Shown here: positions 8,982-17,495 of the stretch, one piece after another
How positions within the stretch are numbered: the stretch's first letter is position 1
Layout of the letters: each line of letters begins with the position of its first letter
Source: a virus
Strand: one strand, 5' to 3'
Virus record (IMG/VR): IMGVR_UViG_3300027963_003275
Coordinates: 1 to 64,000 of that record
DNA length: 64,000 bases
Position numbers and translations under genes: made by a program
The notes under the pieces: model-generated
Told to the model about the DNA's origin: nothing
Seen by the model: only the letters and a program-made list of their open reading frames with translations
Database searches by the model: none

Positions 8982-9167
8982 ATGTCAATCGCAGCAATCA
9001 TCGCTTGGGCAACTGCTAATCAAGCACTTATCGCAACTGTTCTTTTTGCAGTTTCTGAAGCACTTGGAGCAAATCCAAAGGTCAAGGCAAATGGTATTCT
9101 TTCACTTATTCTTATTCAAGCACAAAATGCTTTAAAAGCAAAAGGTGCAAAGGACATTACTCCTTGA
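8982..9167 (+). CDS. Small membrane-associated protein, 61 aa
   Basis: The product is Ala/Leu/Ile-rich, with one hydrophobic helix at residues 2-25 and a second amphipathic stretch near 38-52. It is preceded by a late box and an AGGTC ribosome site and followed by a strong terminator. It could be a small virion or membrane protein. No family is recognised with confidence. Confidence 0.6.
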   Translation: MSIAAIIAWATANQALIATVLFAVSEALGANPKVKANGILSLILIQAQNALKAKGAKDITP

Positions 9168-9190
9168 GCATATAGATAGATTATAATTTT

Positions 9191-9216
9191 GGGGAGTTTG
9201 TTGCTCCCCTATTTTT
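9191..9216 (+). terminator. Terminator
   Basis: GGGGAG (9191-9196) pairs with CTCCCC (9204-9209) around a 7-nt loop, followed by a T-rich tract. Confidence 0.8.
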
Positions 9217-9223
9217 ATAAATA
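9216..9223 (+). promoter_or_regulatory. Late promoter box TATAAATA
   Basis: This exact T4-type late box begins inside the T-tract of the terminator and lies 31 nt before the next start. Confidence 0.75.
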
Positions 9224-9254
9224 ATTTTAGGAAAAAAAACTAGAGAGAAAACAC

Positions 9255-10292
9255 ATGGCACTTTGGGGTATTTCAACATCTTCGGAAACTGCGGCAAACA
9301 ATTACGCTATTCCGAAATTTCAAAATGAACTGGATCGCAACACGAGCCCTTGGAATACTTTCGCAGATGTTCGTGGTTGGATTCAAAGAAGATATAAGAC
9401 TAGAGAAAATTCTGGAATTTCTACTCGTTATTTTGATGAGGTATTGGTTACAGTTCCTGATTTAAACTCTACTAATACTGGTATTAGTAGCCAATTTGCT
9501 GGTATTGGAACTGCTGGTCCAGTTGCAGTGTTCTTTGAAGATCCAAATTTAGCATCACCAATTTCTGTTGGTGGTGGAGCAACTACTGGTATTGCTACAA
9601 ATACTACTGGTTATGTTCATGTTGTTTTTAATGAACTTGTTTTCGCAAGTGCTGGAGCAACTGTTAGTATTCGTGCCTTTGATGCAAACGGTGTATCTGG
9701 AATTGAGACAACGAGAATTGTTGCAACGGCAGCATCAATAAGTCCAAATGCTACTCAATATGCTTGGGCTGGAACTGCTGCTACTCATGGTTCACCAGGG
9801 ATATTTACTGGGTATAACGGTCAAATTACAAACAGAGTAGCATTTGCATTTACATCTCCAAGTGTTGGTCTTACTACAAATGTTTCATTCTTGAGCACTA
9901 CTATTAATACTACAGTTGCTCTTGGTTCTACTGTAATTTATGTTGGTAGTTTGACTGGTGTTTCGGCAGGAAGTTCAATTACTGTGGGAACTGCAATCAC
10001 AACAAAACCTGTAGTTTCTGTTGGTGATACCTTTGTTACAATTGGAACCGCATCTACAGTTGGATCTGTGATTGGTATTGGAACTGCTGTTACATTTAGC
10101 ACAAGAACTGTTGCTACGAAATTGTTTATTGATGCAAGTAGAGGATTTATTGGTCTTATTACCGATGGTTCTAATGGTGTTGGTGTAATTAGTTCTTTCT
10201 CACAACAATTTGTAAACATTATTCGCAACGTTGCTGGTGCCGGAACAACTTCTGGTGTTGGTCTTGGAACTACTACATTAACGGTTAGCTAA
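9255..10292 (+). CDS. Virion structural protein, beta-rich
   Basis: The 345-aa product begins MALWGIS and is rich in Thr, Val, Gly and Ile. It has several repeated strand-turn units of the VGDTFVTIGT type between about 215 and 290, typical of phage tail or head decoration proteins. It has few Lys and Glu, unlike its neighbours. An exact late box precedes it. Three small genes follow with little or no spacing. The precise virion location is unknown. Confidence 0.65.
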   Translation: MALWGISTSSETAANNYAIPKFQNELDRNTSPWNTFADVRGWIQRRYKTRENSGISTRYFDEVLVTVPDLNSTNTGISSQFAGIGTAGPVAVFFEDPNLASPISVGGGATTGIATNTTGYVHVVFNELVFASAGATVSIRAFDANGVSGIETTRIVATAASISPNATQYAWAGTAATHGSPGIFTGYNGQITNRVAFAFTSPSVGLTTNVSFLSTTINTTVALGSTVIYVGSLTGVSAGSSITVGTAITTKPVVSVGDTFVTIGTASTVGSVIGIGTAVTFSTRTVATKLFIDASRGFIGLITDGSNGVGVISSFSQQFVNIIRNVAGAGTTSGVGLGTTTLTVS

Positions 10293-10300
10293 AATATAAT

Positions 10301-10672
10301 ATGAGATTTGATGAGTTGAATGAAGATAATTATTTGATGTTTGCTATTAAACATTATGATAATCCACAGGCTGCAACCAAAGATGATTTTTATGAGGACC
10401 TAAAAAGATTCAAGTGGATAAAAAGATTATTGAAAAGACATAAAACAACGGGTGAGCTAAACGCTCACCTTTTGATTAATCATTTTATTATTCTTTATAA
10501 TGTTTTTGGTGATGCAGCAACACCTTTATTGTTTTATAAAATAGATGGTGAATTTTGGAGTATTGTAAAAACTTTTGTAGTTTATCTTGGAAGATTGCCG
10601 GAAGTTCCAAAAACCAAAATTCATAATATTCCAATTGATATAGAATGTTTAGAACAACTTAATTTAATCTAA
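10301..10672 (+). CDS. Conserved cyanophage protein (DUF7207-like), 123 aa
   Basis: The protein is alpha-helical and acidic at the N-terminus, with a KRFKWIKRLLKRH basic helix near residues 35-50 and a hydrophobic LINHFIILYNVF segment. It overlaps the next gene by one base and follows a structural gene by 8 nt. It looks like a conserved family associated with tail genes in marine myoviruses. The function is unknown. Confidence 0.55.
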   Translation: MRFDELNEDNYLMFAIKHYDNPQAATKDDFYEDLKRFKWIKRLLKRHKTTGELNAHLLINHFIILYNVFGDAATPLLFYKIDGEFWSIVKTFVVYLGRLPEVPKTKIHNIPIDIECLEQLNLI

Positions 10673-10896
10673 TGAAAGAATCTACCCTAGACAGAATTAT
10701 TTCAATTGTAAGGCATTATATTGTTGAAGATGGAATGTCAGTATCTGCTGCTCCTACGAATTCCACAAATCCACCAGGTCAAATAAATATAGCGGGTCTT
10801 CCACCAGATAATCCCCCAGTAAGAAAGAAGAATAAATACATATATGGAGCGGGATTCCGCAAAAATTGGTTACAACGAAGAAACCCACAACCATAA
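10672..10896 (+). CDS. Small Pro/Asn-rich protein, 74 aa
   Basis: A short N-terminal helix of about 20 residues is followed by a Pro-, Asn- and Gly-rich tail ending in basic and aromatic residues (YGAGFRKNWLQRR). It starts at the last base of the preceding stop, which suggests coupled translation. No domain is recognised. It may be a small structural or assembly factor. Confidence 0.5.
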   Translation: MKESTLDRIISIVRHYIVEDGMSVSAAPTNSTNPPGQINIAGLPPDNPPVRKKNKYIYGAGFRKNWLQRRNPQP

Positions 10897-10904
10897 TCAA
10901 TCCA

Positions 10905-11297
10905 ATGTATAGTCCCCCTCAAACAATAGAAACAAAGGTTGCAATCCTTGAGGAGAAAATCCATACAAGTGAGCAATTGATGCAACGTATTGAGAGTGCG
11001 ATTGAAAAGATAAGTGAAGTAAATGCAAATGTAACTAAAATGCTTATAGTTCATGAAGAAAAGATTAATAATGGGGAAAAGATGGAAGATGTACTCTTTT
11101 CTAAGATAGATCAGTTAAAGGATAAAATGGATAAAGACCATACTGCGGTATTGGCAAAGTTGCAAGGATTAGAAAAGAAAGTTTGGATAGGTATTGGAAT
11201 AGTATTTTGCTTATCATTTGTAGTTAGAAACGCAGATTTCTTTGGAAAAATCTTGACACCAGCACAAGACAACGGTAGAATAGAGAGACTGAAATAG
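10905..11297 (+). CDS. Coiled-coil protein with C-terminal membrane helix, 130 aa
   Basis: Residues 10-95 are strongly heptad-like (Glu, Lys, Ile, Leu), and a hydrophobic helix near 97-115 (VWIGIGIVFCLSFVV) follows. This indicates a membrane-anchored coiled coil. The ATG at 10905 was preferred to an upstream TTG at 10866 that would overlap the previous gene by 31 nt. The function is unknown. The layout resembles spanin- or holin-like accessory proteins, but there is no direct evidence. Confidence 0.6.
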   Translation: MYSPPQTIETKVAILEEKIHTSEQLMQRIESAIEKISEVNANVTKMLIVHEEKINNGEKMEDVLFSKIDQLKDKMDKDHTAVLAKLQGLEKKVWIGIGIVFCLSFVVRNADFFGKILTPAQDNGRIERLK

Positions 11298-11309
11298 TAT
11301 TCTTTTGCA

Positions 11310-12311
11310 ATGAGTTTTGTTGATTCCAAATACATCGGGTTGGTTTCTTCCCGACTGGATAAGTTTGCTAAGAAGAAAGAAGGTCTTTATAACTTTCGGT
11401 GTCCTTACTGTGGTGATAGTCAAAGGACAAAAAGTAAAACGAGAGGATATATTTACCAATTAAAGAATGATCACAATTTTAAATGTCATAATTGTGGGAC
11501 TTCTAGAACATTTACGAACTTTTTGAAAGATATGGATACTGTTCTTTACGACCAGTATGTAATGGAGAGATATAAAGAGGGAACTACTGGAAAAAGGTCT
11601 CAAACAAAGAACCCAGAGTTTAATTTTGAGAAACCAAACTTTTCAAAAAAGGCATTTGACCTGCCTACTATCGCAGAACTAAATAAAGAACACTCCGCAA
11701 GAAAATACCTAGAAGATAGAAAGATACCCAACAACTATCTGCGTGAATTGTATTTCTGTGAGAAGTTTAAAGAATGGACGAATACTCAAAAACACACCTT
11801 TGATAAAGTAGAAAAGGACGAACCACGAATCATTATTCCTTTAATCAATAAAGGAGAAATATTTGGATTTCAAGGTCGTAGTTTAAATAAAAATTCAAAG
11901 GTAAAATACATTACAATTATTCTTGATGATGTACCTCCAAAAATTTACAATTTGGATAAACCAGATTACGATAAAACTGTTTATGTTGTTGAAGGACCAT
12001 TTGATAGTATGTTTTTAGATAATTCAATTGCTATGGTTGGTGCAGACATTGACAAAATGTTTTTTGTTTCTAACTTTGGAACAGATTTTGTAATGGTATA
12101 TGATAATGAAAAACGGAATAAACAAATTGTTGATAGAATGGAAAAAGCAATACAAATGCGATTTCCAATTGTCATTTGGCCAAATGACTTGAAAGAAAAG
12201 GATATTAATGATATGATCCTATCAGGAATTGATGCTCCAAAAATCATCAAGGAAAATACTTATATGGGACTAGAAGCAAAAGCAAAACTTATTGGATGGA
12301 AACGAGTATGA
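11310..12311 (+). CDS. 61: DNA primase gp61
   Basis: This primase makes RNA primers for lagging-strand synthesis with helicase gp41. The 333-aa product has a zinc-binding N-terminus with CPYC at 31-34 and CHNC at 59-62. A Toprim-type catalytic core follows: the VVEGPFDS strand-Glu motif near 227 and the acidic VYDNEK element near 262. The end overlaps nrdA by 4 nt (ATGA). Confidence 0.92.
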   Translation: MSFVDSKYIGLVSSRLDKFAKKKEGLYNFRCPYCGDSQRTKSKTRGYIYQLKNDHNFKCHNCGTSRTFTNFLKDMDTVLYDQYVMERYKEGTTGKRSQTKNPEFNFEKPNFSKKAFDLPTIAELNKEHSARKYLEDRKIPNNYLRELYFCEKFKEWTNTQKHTFDKVEKDEPRIIIPLINKGEIFGFQGRSLNKNSKVKYITIILDDVPPKIYNLDKPDYDKTVYVVEGPFDSMFLDNSIAMVGADIDKMFFVSNFGTDFVMVYDNEKRNKQIVDRMEKAIQMRFPIVIWPNDLKEKDINDMILSGIDAPKIIKENTYMGLEAKAKLIGWKRV

Positions 12312-14605
12312 GCAACGGCACAAAAGTAGTTAAGAGAAGTGGTGATAATGAACCTCTTGATCTAAATAAACTTCACTTGATGGTTGAGGAGGCATGTAGA
12401 GACCTCTCTGGTGTTTCTGCATCACAGGTAGAGATGCAATCTGGTATTCAATTTTATGATGGAATCACCACAGCAGAAATTCAGGAGATTTTAATTCGTT
12501 CTGCTTCTGATTTAATTGATTTGGATAATCCAAATTATCAGTTTGTTGCAGCAAGACTACTTCTGTTTTCTGTAAGAAAATCTTTGTACGGAAGAGTTCA
12601 AGATCATCCTGATTTTGTCGAACACATTAATAGTTGTGTAGATGTTGGAGTTTATGATCCAGAAATTTTGACCAATTATACGAAAGAAGAACTTGATAGA
12701 CTTGGTAGTTATATCAAGCATAGTAGAGATTATCTTTTCACCTATGCTGGTCTTCGTCAAGTAGTTGATAAGTATTTGGTTCAAGATCGCAGTAGTGGTC
12801 AAGTATATGAAACTCCACAGTTCATGTATATGATGATTGCTGCTACTATTTTTGCTAGATATCCAAAAGAAACACGTCTCTCATATGTGAAGAGGTATTA
12901 TGACGCAATCTCAAAACACAAAATCAACATCCCAACTCCCATTATGGCAGGAGTTAGAACACCTCTCAGGCAGTTTGCTAGTTGTGTTCTTGTTGATGTT
13001 GATGACACCTTGGATAGCATCTTCAGTAGTGATATGGCTATTGGGAGGTATGTTGCTCAAAGGGCAGGCATCGGCATCAACGCAGGTCGCATCCGTGGCA
13101 TCAACGCTAAAATCAGAGGTGGAGAGGTACAACACACAGGTGTGGTCCCCTTCCTTAAAAAGTTTGAAGCAACTGTGCGATGTTGCACACAAAACGGCAT
13201 CAGAGGTGGTTCTGCTACAGTCCACTTTCCTATCTGGCATCAAGAAATCGAAGACATTCTAGTCTTAAAAAACAACAAGGGTACGGAGGATAATCGTGTT
13301 CGTAAGTTAGATTACAGTATCCAAATCTCTAAACTGTTCTATGGACGATTTATTAAAAACGAAGAAATCTCACTTTTCTCTCCACACGCAGTTCCTGGTC
13401 TTTATGCTGCTTTTGGGACTGATCGATTTGACGATCTTTATGTTGCTGCAGAACGAAATGAATCTATTCCTAGAAAGACTATCGGAGCTCAAGAACTCTT
13501 TTTGGACCTTCTAAAAGAAAGAGCAGAAACTGGTCGTATTTACATTATGAATATTGACCACTGCAACTCACACTCTTCTTTCTTGGATAAGGTGGAAATG
13601 AGTAATTTGTGCCAGGAGATAACACTTCCTACAGTTCCACTTCAACATATTGATGACCCTAATGGTGAGATTGCACTTTGCATTCTTTCTGCTATTAATG
13701 TCGGTAAAGTAAAATCAGATGAAGAGTTTGAGGATCTTTGCAATCTTTCTGTTCGTGGTTTGGAAGAATTGATTGACTATCAAAACTATCCTGTAGTTGC
13801 TGCAGAGATTGGAACTAAAGCACGTAGGTCTTTAGGTGTTGGTTACATTGGTTTAGCACATTATCTTGCCAAACTTGGGTTTAATTATGATACTCAAGAA
13901 TCTTGGGATGCAGTTCATCAATTGTCTGAATCATTCCAATATTTCCTTCTTAAAGCATCAAATGAAGTTGCTAAAGAAAAGGGTGCTTGTGAATATTTCA
14001 ATCGTACTAAATATTCACAAGGTATTCTTCCTATTGATACTTACAAGAAAGATGTAGATGAAGTGTCTTCTGTTCCTCTTCAGCACGATTGGGAAGCACT
14101 AAGACAGTCAATTAAAGAGTTTGGATTGAGACACTCTACTCTTACAGCACAAATGCCATCAGAATCAAGTTCTGTAGTTTCAAATGCAACTAATGGAATT
14201 GAACCTCCTCGTGGATTCTTATCAATTAAGAAATCTAAAAAAGGACCTCTCAAACAGATTGTTCCACAGTATCAACATCTTAAAAACAACTATACGTTGC
14301 TTTGGGATATGCCTAGCAATCGTGGGTATATTAATATTGTTGCAGTTATGCAGAAGTTCTTTGATCAAGCAATTTCTGGAAACTGGTCGTATAATCCAGA
14401 GAATTATGCCAATAATGAAGTTCCTGTTAGCGTAATGGCACAAGATATGCTTACTTGTTTTAAACTGGGACATAAGACGGCATATTATCAAAATACATAT
14501 GACAATAAGACTGATGAAGTTAAGGAAGATAAAGTAAGTATTGATGATTTAGTTAAAGAACTTTTAGAAGGTGGAGAAGAAGATTGTGAATCCTGTAAAA
14601 TTTAG
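12308..14605 (+). CDS. nrdA: Ribonucleotide reductase class Ia, alpha subunit
   Basis: NrdA reduces ribonucleoside diphosphates to deoxy forms for phage DNA synthesis. From the ATG at 12308 (overlapping the primase stop) it is 765 aa. It has an N-terminal ATP-cone-like region (VVKRSGDNEPLDL), an FASCVL motif with the first active-site Cys, the NLCQEITLP motif with the radical-site Cys and Glu, and a PSESSSVVSNATNGIEP loop. A C-terminal CESC pair transfers electrons. A slightly earlier in-frame ATG at 12296 is less likely because it overlaps more. Confidence 0.95.
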   Translation: MSNGTKVVKRSGDNEPLDLNKLHLMVEEACRDLSGVSASQVEMQSGIQFYDGITTAEIQEILIRSASDLIDLDNPNYQFVAARLLLFSVRKSLYGRVQDHPDFVEHINSCVDVGVYDPEILTNYTKEELDRLGSYIKHSRDYLFTYAGLRQVVDKYLVQDRSSGQVYETPQFMYMMIAATIFARYPKETRLSYVKRYYDAISKHKINIPTPIMAGVRTPLRQFASCVLVDVDDTLDSIFSSDMAIGRYVAQRAGIGINAGRIRGINAKIRGGEVQHTGVVPFLKKFEATVRCCTQNGIRGGSATVHFPIWHQEIEDILVLKNNKGTEDNRVRKLDYSIQISKLFYGRFIKNEEISLFSPHAVPGLYAAFGTDRFDDLYVAAERNESIPRKTIGAQELFLDLLKERAETGRIYIMNIDHCNSHSSFLDKVEMSNLCQEITLPTVPLQHIDDPNGEIALCILSAINVGKVKSDEEFEDLCNLSVRGLEELIDYQNYPVVAAEIGTKARRSLGVGYIGLAHYLAKLGFNYDTQESWDAVHQLSESFQYFLLKASNEVAKEKGACEYFNRTKYSQGILPIDTYKKDVDEVSSVPLQHDWEALRQSIKEFGLRHSTLTAQMPSESSSVVSNATNGIEPPRGFLSIKKSKKGPLKQIVPQYQHLKNNYTLLWDMPSNRGYINIVAVMQKFFDQAISGNWSYNPENYANNEVPVSVMAQDMLTCFKLGHKTAYYQNTYDNKTDEVKEDKVSIDDLVKELLEGGEEDCESCKI

Positions 14606-14627
14606 AGTTAATACAGAGAAAGAAAAA

Positions 14628-15770
14628 ATGATCGAAGGAATGACCGTATTTAATACTCAAGAGATAGATGCCAAAAAGCAACCTATGTTTTTTGGTGCTC
14701 CTCTTGGAGTTCAAAGATATGATTCATATAAGTATCCTGTCTTTGATAAACTGACTCAACAGCAGTTGGGATATTTCTGGAGACCAGAAGAAGTTTCTTT
14801 ACAGAAAGATCGTGCAGATTATCAAACTCTTCGACCAGAACAAAAGCACATCTTCACTTCTAATTTGAAGTATCAAATTCTTTTGGATTCAGTTCAGGGT
14901 CGTGGACCTGGAATGGCTTTTACACCTTATTGTTCTCTTCCAGAATTGGAAGCGTGTATGAAGGTTTGGGAATTTATGGAAATGATTCATAGTCGTTCCT
15001 ATACATACATTATTAAGAATGTTTACTCTGATCCCACAGAAGTCTTTGATTCTATTTTGAGTAATGAAAAAATTCTTGAACGGGCATCATCAGTAACTGG
15101 TGCTTATGATGACTTTATTAATTCCGCACAACATTATGGAAACTCAAATCTTTGGGTTCATGCACAAGAAGGTGCTGGAACTGCAAAGGATGAAAGATAT
15201 GAACTCAAAAGAAAACTCTATCGTGCAGTAGCAAATGTCAATATTCTCGAAGGTATCAGATTCTATGTCTCTTTCGCTTGCTCGTTTGCGTTTGGTGAAC
15301 TCAAACTTATGGAAGGATCCGCTAAAATTATCTCTCTCATCGCAAGAGACGAAAATCAGCACCTTGTTATTACTCAAAACATCCTCAATAAATGGCGTGA
15401 AGGAGATGATCCAGAAATGCAACAAATTGCTAAGGAAGAAGAGGAATGGGTAAAAGGTGCCTTTGAGAATTGTGTGAATGAGGAAAAGAGGTGGGCAGAA
15501 TATTTGTTTAAGGATGGTTCAATGATTGGATTGAACGATAAACTTCTTTGGAGTTATGTTGAATGGATTGCGAATCGTCGTATGAAGTCTATTGGTATTA
15601 AACCAATTTATGATATTGCTGCTAAAAACAATCCACTTCCTTGGACGGAGCATTGGATTAGTTCCAAAGGACTTCAAGTAGCACCACAAGAAACGGAAGT
15701 TGAGAGTTATGTGGTTGGTGGGATTAAACAAGATGTAGAAAAAGATACATTTGCTGGATTTCAACTATGA
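14628..15770 (+). CDS. nrdB: Ribonucleotide reductase class Ia, beta subunit
   Basis: NrdB holds the diiron/tyrosyl-radical cofactor needed by NrdA. The metal-binding helices are visible: PELEACMKVWEFMEMIHSRS supplies Glu and His ligands, and RDENQHL supplies the later set. The start is taken as the ATG at 14628 (MIEGMTVF, 380 aa); an ATG at 14640 (MTVFNTQ) is also plausible. An earlier GTG inside nrdA is unlikely. It ends directly before a terminator. Confidence 0.93.
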   Translation: MIEGMTVFNTQEIDAKKQPMFFGAPLGVQRYDSYKYPVFDKLTQQQLGYFWRPEEVSLQKDRADYQTLRPEQKHIFTSNLKYQILLDSVQGRGPGMAFTPYCSLPELEACMKVWEFMEMIHSRSYTYIIKNVYSDPTEVFDSILSNEKILERASSVTGAYDDFINSAQHYGNSNLWVHAQEGAGTAKDERYELKRKLYRAVANVNILEGIRFYVSFACSFAFGELKLMEGSAKIISLIARDENQHLVITQNILNKWREGDDPEMQQIAKEEEEWVKGAFENCVNEEKRWAEYLFKDGSMIGLNDKLLWSYVEWIANRRMKSIGIKPIYDIAAKNNPLPWTEHWISSKGLQVAPQETEVESYVVGGIKQDVEKDTFAGFQL

Positions 15771-15773
15771 TGT

Positions 15774-15800
15774 GAGGGGGTTTCGACCCCTCTTTTTTTT
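15774..15800 (+). terminator. Terminator of the primase-reductase operon
   Basis: GAGGGG and CCCCTC (15787-15792) pair around a short loop, followed by eight T. Confidence 0.85.
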
Positions 15801-15807
15801 ATAAATA
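15800..15807 (+). promoter_or_regulatory. Late promoter box TATAAATA
   Basis: The exact T4-type late box shares its first T with the terminator T-tract and lies 23 nt before the next start. Confidence 0.8.
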
Positions 15808-15830
15808 AAAAGAAGGTATTGCTTACTCAT

Positions 15831-17441
15831 ATGTCTGGAACTTTTAAGTTTAAAAGAATTTATAGTGAAGGTGTTGCAGCAGAGCATCCAGATGTTGCGG
15901 GACAACCAGAATTTGCGAATAAGGCAGATGCTGAAATTACTCGTAGAAGAAAAGAAAGAGCAAAGAAAGCAGGACCACAACTTCCTGGATTTTTAAAGAA
16001 AGAAGAAGTAGAACTTGGTGAAGCACATTGGGACCCCGTAACTAAAACAGTTGGTGATAAGAAGAGAACTGGAACTGACTCAGAACTTCAAAAAATGGCT
16101 GCGAAAGCAGCAGCATCTGGACCTAAGAAAAGAAAACCACTTGGTTCAGTTCGTAAGAATAGTGCGACCTTCACGCCATCTTCACCAGAGCAAGCAAAGG
16201 CAGATAAGAAGAGTTGGGATACTTATTGGGAAGGTTCTTGGAAGCACAAGAGACAGAATGAATCAATTGATGTAGGTGCTGATGCTGGTGCGACAATCAG
16301 TGATTTCTTTCATTCAAAGAGCAAAACTTTTAAGGATGATAGTAAGAAGCAAAGAATTAAGAGAGCACTTGGTGCTTATTATGCGGCACAAAAAGAAGAA
16401 ACAGAAAACATTTATGATTATGTAATTGAAACTTTGGTTGATAGTGAATTCGCAGAAGATTATGAGACTGCGGAAAATATATTTGAACATATGAGTAGTG
16501 AATTTCTGGCAGTTATCCTTGAAGAGTATATTGAAGAAGCAAGACGTTCAAGAACTGAAAGAAGAGCAGCAAATGCTGGAAGAAAGGGATATGATGCTAA
16601 AGGAAATCCAATTCCCAGAGTAAGTACAACACACGTTATACACGATGTGGATGATAATGTCGCAGACCAAAGACATCCAGATGCTGCTAAAATTGATTTA
16701 TACAAAAAGAACTCAAGTTCTTATAAACACGTTAAAGCAATGACCCCCAGTGAATTTGCCCATACCCCACTTGAACTCAAACATGAATATGGATTTAATG
16801 AATTTAGAAGTTCTAAAAAGTTTAAAGATACTACTAAAAAAACAAAAGTAGCTGGAATGGGAGATAGTCCAAGAAGACCCGCAAAAAAATCTGTTGTTAC
16901 TGCTCGTGGAGGATCTCCATTTGGAAGCAATAAACCTAGCACTCCTATGGATGACCCAGGATCATTTGTGAGAGATTTGAGAGATAGAATTGGGGTGAGA
17001 GGTTTAAAAAGAGCAGATGTTCATTTTACTGGTGGAATGAATAAAGGATCAAACAGAGGTCTTTCTGGTCCTGAAAAAAAGGGTAAATTAGTTTCAAAAA
17101 TTGTAGACCCAAGTGATAAAAAACTAATTACAACTGATGATCACCTTGGTAATACAAGAGCTATGGCTGCTGCCGCAAGTGCTGCTGCTCCACAGGCTAA
17201 AGTTATAGCATATCAATCAAGACCTTCTACAAGAAAACCAAAAGGAAAAGGAAAAGTTGGAGATATAGTTCCAAAAAGAGTTGGTAAGGAAAATAAACCA
17301 GGAGATACTAATATAGGAATAAGAGCAAACACAAATCCATCAAAATCAACTAAAGAAACACAAAGAAGAAGACAAAGAGCAAGAAGAGGTATGGGAGAAG
17401 AGATGAGTTCTTATGAGTACTGGAAACAGTTTATTGATTGA
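15831..17441 (+). CDS. Virion-like protein with a HAD-type phosphatase-like region
   Basis: From the ATG at 15831 it is 536 aa; the in-frame TTG at 15819 has poorer spacing from the AGAAGG site. The N-terminal half is charged, low-complexity and helical. The C-terminal half shows HAD motifs in order: D272-x-D274 (HDVDDNV), T357 in VVTARGG, a Lys near 417 and D436-D437 (TTDDHLGN). An FNEFRSSKKF segment fits the cap region of phage HAD phosphatases. Activity is not certain because the usual Thr after the second Asp is Asn. Late expression suggests a structural context. Confidence 0.55.
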   Translation: MSGTFKFKRIYSEGVAAEHPDVAGQPEFANKADAEITRRRKERAKKAGPQLPGFLKKEEVELGEAHWDPVTKTVGDKKRTGTDSELQKMAAKAAASGPKKRKPLGSVRKNSATFTPSSPEQAKADKKSWDTYWEGSWKHKRQNESIDVGADAGATISDFFHSKSKTFKDDSKKQRIKRALGAYYAAQKEETENIYDYVIETLVDSEFAEDYETAENIFEHMSSEFLAVILEEYIEEARRSRTERRAANAGRKGYDAKGNPIPRVSTTHVIHDVDDNVADQRHPDAAKIDLYKKNSSSYKHVKAMTPSEFAHTPLELKHEYGFNEFRSSKKFKDTTKKTKVAGMGDSPRRPAKKSVVTARGGSPFGSNKPSTPMDDPGSFVRDLRDRIGVRGLKRADVHFTGGMNKGSNRGLSGPEKKGKLVSKIVDPSDKKLITTDDHLGNTRAMAAAASAAAPQAKVIAYQSRPSTRKPKGKGKVGDIVPKRVGKENKPGDTNIGIRANTNPSKSTKETQRRRQRARRGMGEEMSSYEYWKQFID

Positions 17442-17453
17442 TATTAAAAAACA

Positions 17454-17460
17454 CTAAATA
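17454..17460 (+). promoter_or_regulatory. Late promoter box CTAAATA
   Basis: CTAAATA followed by AATATA lies 35 nt before the next start. Confidence 0.55.
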
Positions 17461-17495
17461 AATATAGAAAAGTACTTTTTACTGCTCCTAAGAAG

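Noticed and set aside
10866-10904. Longer N-terminus for the coiled-coil gene
   Set aside because: It needs a TTG start without a ribosome site and would overlap the previous gene by 31 nt.
12911-13243. 110-aa minus-strand frame with many Cys inside nrdA
   Set aside because: nrdA is intact and conserved across it. The frame has no promoter or ribosome site.
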